Source: CAYVDH01 sp964450355
GTDB taxonomy: Bacteria; Bacteroidota; Bacteroidia; NS11-12g; UBA955
NCBI GenBank assembly: GCA_964450355.1
Contig: CAYVDH010000106.1
Coordinates: 1 to 11,848, forward strand
DNA: 11,848 bases
Direction of reading: 5' to 3'
The position numbers were made by a program, and so were the translations under genes. Every line of letters starts with the position of its first letter. Position 1 is the stretch's first letter. Under the pieces are notes generated by a model. The model worked only from the letters and a program-made list of their open reading frames with translations. It made no database searches and was not told the origin of the DNA. Shown one piece after another: positions 6,910-11,848 of this stretch.

Positions 6910-8007
6910 TCCCTTGCTACTCGCTTGTTCTCGTATGGCTTTGATTAGCGATGAACCCAAGGTGTTGTCTTTGTTAGTTGTATTTAATTTTTTAATGTAT
7001 TCTTCACGTTTTATAGACAAATTTTGTATTTCTTTTGAATATGATTCCCGCTTCATTGTTTTTTCTTTTACCAATTTCTTTTTTTCTTCAATGGTTTTTC
7101 CTTTTAATTCATCAGGCAAATCTTTGTCTTTAGTTTTGATAAAAAAATTGCTGTCGTTTTTATTTGCATCTACAACATCCCATTTTTTATTGTCATACAC
7201 TTTGTTGGTTTTCGAAAATGCTCTTTTAGCTTTGATGTCTGCGCCTGAGTACAAGGCATTATCATCTTGTCTTTTTTGATTTTCATAATACGATTTTCCA
7301 TTGTTTCCAAATGCCCAATATGTGGTATTTAAACTGTCGTTGATGATATTGATAACACTGTCAAAAGGAGTTTTAATGTTGTAAGCATTGCTGTTGTGGT
7401 TAATGAAAAAATACTTACCATTGCCAATTTCAGCTCCATTAGCCCAATATCCTTTTACCCCAGTAAATGAATCGCCACAGTGAATGGTATTGACTATGAT
7501 GTCTTTTTCACTGGCATTGGAACAAGCTGTATTGTAATTGACCACGCCTTGGTCAAAATTTTCGTTTCCAGCAATGAATATCACTTTGTACAATTCTTTG
7601 TTGTCTCTCCATTGCAATTCTTTTAAACAATCGTCTATTACCCATCCACAATATTCCTCACCACCATTGGTGTGGAGTGAAAACAACACTTGTGAAATTG
7701 TATCTAAATCCGAAGTGTAATCCAATAACTTTTTTACATAACCCTTTGATGCATCATTTGTTTGTCGCCCATATTCATAAAGCGCAATCTCTAATCTGGC
7801 ATTTTCGTTGTCTTTTTTTGCTTTTGCTACTTCATTCACTATGGTCCATAATTCTGTTTTAGCTTGATTAATTAAACCTTCCATGCTGCCGCTTACATCC
7901 AGTAAAAGTGCAAGTTGAATGGTGTTGTTTGGGTTGGTAGTTTGTGCATTGTTTTGTTTTAAAGCAACTAGTGCAATACATAATAACAGTAAATTTATCA
8001 GTTTCAT
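6895..8007 (-). CDS. Secreted von Willebrand factor type A domain protein, 370 aa
   Basis: I place the start at the ATG at 8005-8007, because it puts a standard signal peptide (MKLINLLLL..., cleavage near A21-Q22) at the N-terminus. An upstream ATG at 8043 would add 12 residues in front and is less likely. The vWA domain covers about 28-225. It has the metal-binding DVSGSM (D37, S39, S41), a probable third ligand T113 in HTNGGEEYCG, and IFIAGNENF (143-151) at the fourth-strand position. HTIHCG-like turns and cysteines at 119, 127, 162 and 177 could form disulfides outside the cytoplasm. The C-terminal part (about 295-345) is lysine/glutamate-rich and probably coiled-coil. Such proteins mediate metal-dependent binding; the partner is unknown. 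No MoxR ATPase or other vWA partner gene is nearby. Confidence 0.85.
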   Translation of the reverse strand: MKLINLLLLCIALVALKQNNAQTTNPNNTIQLALLLDVSGSMEGLINQAKTELWTIVNEVAKAKKDNENARLEIALYEYGRQTNDASKGYVKKLLDYTSDLDTISQVLFSLHTNGGEEYCGWVIDDCLKELQWRDNKELYKVIFIAGNENFDQGVVNYNTACSNASEKDIIVNTIHCGDSFTGVKGYWANGAEIGNGKYFFINHNSNAYNIKTPFDSVINIINDSLNTTYWAFGNNGKSYYENQKRQDDNALYSGADIKAKRAFSKTNKVYDNKKWDVVDANKNDSNFFIKTKDKDLPDELKGKTIEEKKKLVKEKTMKRESYSKEIQNLSIKREEYIKKLNTTNKDNTLGSSLIKAIREQASSKGFVFE

Positions 8008-8057
8008 ATTGTTGTATCCATTTAACGTTAAAAAAGTAAACATATTGTAATAATCCT

Positions 8058-8065
8058 TAACTTTG
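8058..8065 (+). promoter_or_regulatory. mfd: -7 promoter box TAACTTTG for mfd
   Basis: TAACTTTG is a perfect TAnnTTTG match 10 bp before the mfd start codon. With the G at -4, transcription would begin near 8069, leaving a leader of about 7 nt. No -33 TTG lies 17-23 bp upstream. The 68-bp region 8008-8075 must hold promoters for both mfd and the divergent von Willebrand gene. Confidence 0.45.
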
Positions 8066-8075
8066 CCACCTCGTT

Positions 8076-11000
8076 TTGAAAGTCAGAGAACTTGTAGAGG
8101 CTTTCGGTAAGCACAAACAAATACATGAGTTTTTAGAGTTAACTAAAAACAACAAGCAGCTTATTGCCCATTTTGAAGGTTTGGTAGGTTCATCTTCGGC
8201 AGTTGCCATTGCATCTATTTTTTATCACACACATAAAAACATTTTATTATTACTTCCCGAGGAAGAAGAAGCAGAATTTATGCGTAGCGATTTGGAACAT
8301 CTCATTTCGGAAAATGAAGTGATGTTGTTGCCTTCTAGCTTCAAACAAGCTTTTGAATTCGATGACATTAATAATGAACAAGTTCAATTAAGGGCTGAAA
8401 TCATCACGAAAATTAAGCTATCAAATCACCCTTTCATTCTCATTGCCACTCCAGAGAGCATTTCAGAAAAAGTAATTAGTGAGGACAACTTATCTAAAAC
8501 ATCGTTTGATATAAAATTAGGACAACATTTAGATTTGGAATTTTTGTCTGAATTTTTAGATGAAAATGAATTTGAAAGAGAAGATTTTGTTTATGAGCCC
8601 GGGCAATACGCTATCAGAGGAGGAATAATCGATATTTATAGTTTCAGCAACGAAAAACCTTATCGAGTTGAACTGGACGGTGATACCATAGAAAGCATCA
8701 GAACTTTTGACATCGAAACTCAATTGTCTATTTCTAAAATTGGATTTTTAACCATAGTACCTAACATTCAAAGCAATTCTATCGCAGGTGAAAAAGTTTC
8801 AATTTTTAAGTATTTAAACGAAAATACTGTGGTCATTTCGAAGCAATTTGAAGATCAATATCAATATTTAATTAAACAATGGGAATATTCATTAGACAAA
8901 GATGAAAAACCACAACATTTTCTTATTTCGCCTAACGACATCAAAGAAAATTTGAAACAATACAATGTCATCCTTGAAATTGGAAACATGCGAGCTTTCA
9001 AATCCAAATATGTGTTTTCATTTAAAATGTCTCCACAACCCTTGTTTCAAAAAAACATTGAAATGTTATTGACTCATTTGCAAGGCAATGAATTAAACAA
9101 TACCATGAATCTTGTTTTCAGCGAAACTGGAAAGCAAATAGAAAGGTTAATTTCCATCATAGAAGACAGGCAGAAACAAATCAACATTGTTCCAGTTTAC
9201 CATGGTTTAGCAGAAGGGTTTTTAGACAATGAACTCAAAATGGCCTGTTATACCGAACATCAACTATTTGAGAGGTATTACCGATTCAAAACACATAAAA
9301 GAGGTTACAGTAAAAGCACCACTTTAACTCTTAAAGAGTTGACAGATTTAAATCCTGGCGATTATGTCACCCACATCGACCATGGTGTTGGAAAATTCAT
9401 GGGATTGCAAAAAACCATGATGAATGGCACCATGCAAGAAGCTGTAAAAATAGCCTACAGAGATGGTGATTTGTTGTTTGTCAATGTCAATTCATTGCAC
9501 AAAATAGCAAAATACAGTGGCAAAGAAGGTACAGAACCTAATTTACATAAATTAGGCAGTGGAGTATGGGAAAAACAAAAATCAAGTACCAAGAAAAAAG
9601 TTAAAGACATTGCTCGTGAACTCATTAAGTTGTATGCCAAAAGAAGGGCTCAACCGGGATTTGCGTTCAGCAAAGACACCTATTTGCAAGTAGAACTCGA
9701 GGCATCATTTTTATATGAAGATACTCCTGACCAAGCAAAGGCAACAGATGAAATAAAAAAAGACATGGAGAGTGAAAAACCCATGGACAGATTGTTGTGT
9801 GGAGATGTAGGTTTTGGTAAAACAGAAGTGGCGATTCGAAGTGCATTCAAAGCAGTAGTAGATAGTAAGCAAGTTGCAGTGCTAGTACCTACCACCATTT
9901 TGGCTCATCAGCATTACCGCACCTTCAAAGAAAGACTCAAAGGCTTGCCCGTTAATGTCGATTACATCAATAGGTTTAAATCAGCTGGAGAGCAATCCAA
10001 AACCATAAAAAAAGTAAAAGAAGGTGCAATAGATATTTTAATTGGAACACACAGGATAGTAGGTAAAGACATTCAATTTAAGGATTTAGGTTTACTCATC
10101 ATAGACGAAGAACAAAAATTTGGAGTAGGAGTAAAAGACAAATTAAAAGAATTGAGAGCGAATGTAGATACACTGACACTTACAGCTACACCTATTCCTA
10201 GAACCTTGCATTTTTCATTGATGGGTGCTAGGGATTTATCGGTCATCAACACACCGCCACCTAGCAGATTCCCAATTAAAACAGAATTGCATACTTTCAA
10301 TAAAGAAATCATTGAAAAGGCAATAAAAAATGAAATTCAAAGAGGTGGACAAGTGTTTTTTGTGCATCACAGAATCAAAGACATTGCAGATTACGAGGTA
10401 TTGATTAAACAATTAGTTCCGGGAGTTCGTGTCTCAGTGGCGCATGGTCAAATGGAAGGTCATGAGTTAGAAGATGTGATGCTTAGATTCATGGAAGGCG
10501 ATGACGATGTATTAATAGCCACCACCATCATTGAGGCAGGATTAGATATACCCAATTGCAATACCATCATCATCAACAATGCGCACATGTTTGGATTAAG
10601 CGATTTACATCAGATGAGAGGAAGGGTAGGCAGAAGTAACCGCAAAGCCTTTTGTTATCTGCTTTCGCCACCATTAAGTACCTTGACCTCTGACGCTAAA
10701 AAAAGGTTAAGCACCATAGAAGAATACAGTGATTTAGGTGGAGGGTTCAATGTAGCCATGAGGGATTTAGACATCCGTGGGGCTGGTAATTTGTTGGGGG
10801 GAGAGCAAAGTGGATTCATCAGTGAGATTGGATTTGATACTTACCACAAAATTTTAGATGAAGCTGTTCGTGAATTAAAAAGAGAAGAGTTTAAAGACTT
10901 ATTTACAGATCAAAAAGACGATATAAGAAGCAGGGATTGTCAAATAGATACCGATTATCAATTAATGATACCTGATGATTATGTAAAAAACATGCCTGAG

Positions 11001-11393
11001 CGATTGAGTTTATATACTGAGTTGAGCAAAGTAGAGGACGAAGAACAACTGAGCAAGTTCTCGGAAATGTTAATCGACAGGTTTGGCAAATACCCTAAGG
11101 AAGTAAGTGTATTACTATCGTCTGTGAGGTTAAAATGGATGGGTAAAAACTTGGGGTTTGAAAAAATTGTATTGGACAAAGGTTTAATGAAATTGTATTT
11201 TCCTAGCGATGAAAATTCGGCCTTGTTTGACAGTTTGGCATTTACTAAGTTACTTCAATATGTGGCAAGCCAACCCAATAAATTTGAATTAAAACAGAGT
11301 TCCAAAACCATCATATTAATGGTGAGAAGCATTCAAAACATCAACGAAGCGGTAGAGTTTCTACAGGAGTTAGGTTCATTGTATCATCAATAA
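8076..11393 (+). CDS. mfd: Transcription-repair coupling factor, 1105 aa
   Basis: Mfd recognises RNA polymerase stalled at DNA damage, pushes it off with its ATP-driven translocase, and recruits UvrA. Domains in order: an N-terminal UvrB-like module (about 30-370) with a degenerate nucleotide loop around GLVGSSSA (35-42) and the typical YEPGQYAIRGGIIDIYSF (173-190); the RNA-polymerase-interacting CarD-like domain opening LNPGDYVTHIDHGVGKFMG (425-443); and RecG-like helicase lobes with Walker A GDVGFGKTE (576-584), DEEQ (677-680), the TATPIPRT motif (703-710), IIEAGLDIPN (818-827) and QMRGRVGRS (846-854). The translocation motif follows around RGAGNLLGGEQSG (901-913), then the C-terminal regulatory domain (about 950-1100). 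It is slightly shorter than E. coli Mfd (1148 aa). The start is a TTG; there is no in-frame ATG before residue 69, and an in-frame stop lies at 8058-8060. Confidence 0.98.
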   Translation: MKVRELVEAFGKHKQIHEFLELTKNNKQLIAHFEGLVGSSSAVAIASIFYHTHKNILLLLPEEEEAEFMRSDLEHLISENEVMLLPSSFKQAFEFDDINNEQVQLRAEIITKIKLSNHPFILIATPESISEKVISEDNLSKTSFDIKLGQHLDLEFLSEFLDENEFEREDFVYEPGQYAIRGGIIDIYSFSNEKPYRVELDGDTIESIRTFDIETQLSISKIGFLTIVPNIQSNSIAGEKVSIFKYLNENTVVISKQFEDQYQYLIKQWEYSLDKDEKPQHFLISPNDIKENLKQYNVILEIGNMRAFKSKYVFSFKMSPQPLFQKNIEMLLTHLQGNELNNTMNLVFSETGKQIERLISIIEDRQKQINIVPVYHGLAEGFLDNELKMACYTEHQLFERYYRFKTHKRGYSKSTTLTLKELTDLNPGDYVTHIDHGVGKFMGLQKTMMNGTMQEAVKIAYRDGDLLFVNVNSLHKIAKYSGKEGTEPNLHKLGSGVWEKQKSSTKKKVKDIARELIKLYAKRRAQPGFAFSKDTYLQVELEASFLYEDTPDQAKATDEIKKDMESEKPMDRLLCGDVGFGKTEVAIRSAFKAVVDSKQVAVLVPTTILAHQHYRTFKERLKGLPVNVDYINRFKSAGEQSKTIKKVKEGAIDILIGTHRIVGKDIQFKDLGLLIIDEEQKFGVGVKDKLKELRANVDTLTLTATPIPRTLHFSLMGARDLSVINTPPPSRFPIKTELHTFNKEIIEKAIKNEIQRGGQVFFVHHRIKDIADYEVLIKQLVPGVRVSVAHGQMEGHELEDVMLRFMEGDDDVLIATTIIEAGLDIPNCNTIIINNAHMFGLSDLHQMRGRVGRSNRKAFCYLLSPPLSTLTSDAKKRLSTIEEYSDLGGGFNVAMRDLDIRGAGNLLGGEQSGFISEIGFDTYHKILDEAVRELKREEFKDLFTDQKDDIRSRDCQIDTDYQLMIPDDYVKNMPERLSLYTELSKVEDEEQLSKFSEMLIDRFGKYPKEVSVLLSSVRLKWMGKNLGFEKIVLDKGLMKLYFPSDENSALFDSLAFTKLLQYVASQPNKFELKQSSKTIILMVRSIQNINEAVEFLQELGSLYHQ

Positions 11394-11397
11394 TATA

Positions 11398-11421
11398 GGG
11401 GCAGTATTTCCTCGCCCTTTT
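11398..11421 (+). terminator. Weak stem-loop with T-run just after mfd
   Basis: GGGGC at 11398-11402 can pair with GCCCT at 11414-11418 (one G.U pair) around an 11-nt loop, and is followed by TTT to 11421. It begins 5 bp after the mfd stop. The stem is short and the T-run brief, so this is a possible rather than a strong intrinsic terminator. Confidence 0.3.
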
Positions 11422-11490
11422 GGGTCCGCTTCGCTGCCGTGCTACATTATCATTTCGCACTCTCGGGCTGCGTTTGCACCTGAGTAGGGT
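11411..11490. other. GC-rich non-coding patch downstream of mfd
   Basis: About 46 of these 80 bases are G or C, against roughly one third in the window as a whole. It contains CCGCTTCGCTGCCG (11427-11440) and CTCTCGGGCTGCG (11460-11472) and has no credible coding frame. The composition suggests an interspersed repeat or a structured or imported segment, but I cannot name a family. It is the first part of the 455-bp gene-free tail (11394-11848). Between 11491 and 11610 I see only AT-rich sequence without recognisable features. Confidence 0.4.
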
Positions 11491-11610
11491 ATAGTTAATA
11501 AACTGAATATCATATTTTGGATATCCCTTATTTGTTGTATTAAAATTAACAAAAAACACATTGAATATATCAATTTTATTAAATGATTATTTTCTCCACT
11601 TTTATCACAT

Positions 11611-11657
11611 AGCCCAATGTTTCAACCGTGGGCTGCGTTACATCATTTTTCATGATG
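11611..11657. repeat. Two adjacent inverted repeats
   Basis: The first pairs AGCCCA (11611-11616) with TGGGCT (11629-11634), with a further GTT/AAC inside. Two internal mismatches suggest decay from a longer perfect palindrome. The second pairs CATCAT (11641-11646) with ATGATG (11652-11657) around TTTTC. They lie 24 bp before the hairpin array and probably belong to the same repetitive element. Confidence 0.55.
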
Positions 11658-11680
11658 GTTTGTATTTAAATTTTTTTTAT

Positions 11681-11799
11681 GCCACCCCTTCGGGGTTTGA
11701 GAACCGTATTGTTTTTGTTGTTTATAACAATGTCACCCCTTCGGGGTTTGGGAACAGCATTGTCATTGGTTTTTATAATCCTGTCACCCCTTCGGGGTT
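11681..11799. repeat. Three CCCCTTCGGGG hairpins in a 51-bp tandem array
   Basis: Copies start at 11681, 11732 and 11783, exactly 51 bp apart. Each begins G-Y-C-ACCCCTTCGGGGTT, a 5-bp stem (ACCCC/GGGGT) closed by TTC, which as RNA can also form a CUUCGG tetraloop. Units 1 and 2 match at 40 of 51 positions; the third keeps only its first 17 bases and then diverges. The period equals 17 codons and the frame stays open, giving a recurring T-P-S-G-F. The 11 differences between units 1 and 2 fall evenly over codon positions (4, 4, 3), so coding selection is not indicated. The array looks like a non-coding Bacteroidota intergenic repeat; similar TPSGF-encoding repeats are, from memory, scattered in other genomes of the phylum. 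Confidence 0.75.
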
Positions 11800-11848
11800 A
11801 ATAGGGCTTTTATGGTTTTAATATTATTGTGAGAAGAAATGATGATTA

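Noticed and set aside
6815..7279. A 154-residue plus-strand frame opposite the vWA and ppa genes
   Set aside because: It is antisense to two well-supported genes, and its hydrophobic composition comes from the complement of lysine/asparagine-rich codons.
8008..8043. Twelve-residue N-terminal extension of the vWA protein from the ATG at 8043
   Set aside because: It would place a hydrophilic stretch before a normal signal peptide; the ATG at 8007 gives the standard arrangement.
8037..8044. Minus-strand TATGTTTA as a -7 box for the vWA gene
   Set aside because: It matches seven of eight positions and has no -33 element; it is plausible by location but too weak to list as a feature.
11341..11559. 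A 72-residue minus-strand frame covering the GC-rich patch and the end of mfd
   Set aside because: It overlaps the mfd C-terminus, has an arginine-rich composition produced by the GC-rich repeat and shows no domain.
11561..11821. An 86-residue plus-strand frame with repeated TPSGF motifs
   Set aside because: It starts at TTG, spans inverted repeats and the hairpin array, and the unit-to-unit differences show no third-position bias, so it is read as a by-product of the repeat.
11681..11833. CRISPR-like array
   Set aside because: There are only three units, the sequences between hairpins are similar to each other rather than unique, and no cas genes are present.

Overview
The window looks like chromosomal DNA of a low-GC (roughly one third G+C by eye) member of the Bacteroidota. 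Reasons: intergenic boxes matching the Bacteroidota -7 promoter element TAnnTTTG, no recognisable Shine-Dalgarno sequences before the starts, a LytTR response regulator, a small membrane protein with the GldL-like FKLMHW motif, a lipoprotein with the relaxed C-K-K N-terminus common in this phylum, and a Bacteroidota-style Mfd. The genus cannot be named from the sequence alone.

Layout. Bases 1-232 (+) are the 3' end of a beta-propeller (PD40/TolB-like) gene. It converges, with a 7-bp gap, on a long minus-strand series running from 8007 down to 240. In transcription order this is: a secreted von Willebrand A protein, an inorganic pyrophosphatase (ppa), serine hydroxymethyltransferase (glyA), a small four-helix membrane protein, a LytTR response regulator, a secreted protein of unknown function, an outer-membrane beta-barrel-like protein, a beta-lactamase-fold serine hydrolase lipoprotein, and an AHSA1/SRPBCC-domain protein. 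The last three overlap at their ends and are probably translationally coupled. On the other side of a 68-bp divergent promoter region, mfd (transcription-repair coupling factor, TTG start) runs on the plus strand to 11393. The final 455 bp carry no credible gene but hold a composite of repeats: a GC-rich patch, two inverted repeats, and three CCCCTTCGGGG hairpins at an exact 51-bp period.

How the genes relate. ppa, glyA and mfd are housekeeping genes (pyrophosphate hydrolysis, one-carbon metabolism, repair of transcribed strands) and share no obvious pathway. The barrel/hydrolase/SRPBCC trio is the most operon-like group and suggests an envelope function. The response regulator has no histidine kinase in the window. 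In front of it lies a 13-bp exact direct repeat containing ACCGTT, next to a perfect -7 box that lacks a -33 element, which suggests autoregulation.

Several obvious start codons were corrected. The longest open frames for glyA, the barrel protein and the regulator begin at TTG codons a few residues upstream of better ATGs, and the von Willebrand protein has a 12-residue upstream extension ahead of its signal peptide. No defence island, phage, transposase, CRISPR array or RNA gene was recognised, and nothing here is clearly a new multi-gene system. The items most worth a second look are the LytTR repeat site and the 51-bp hairpin array.
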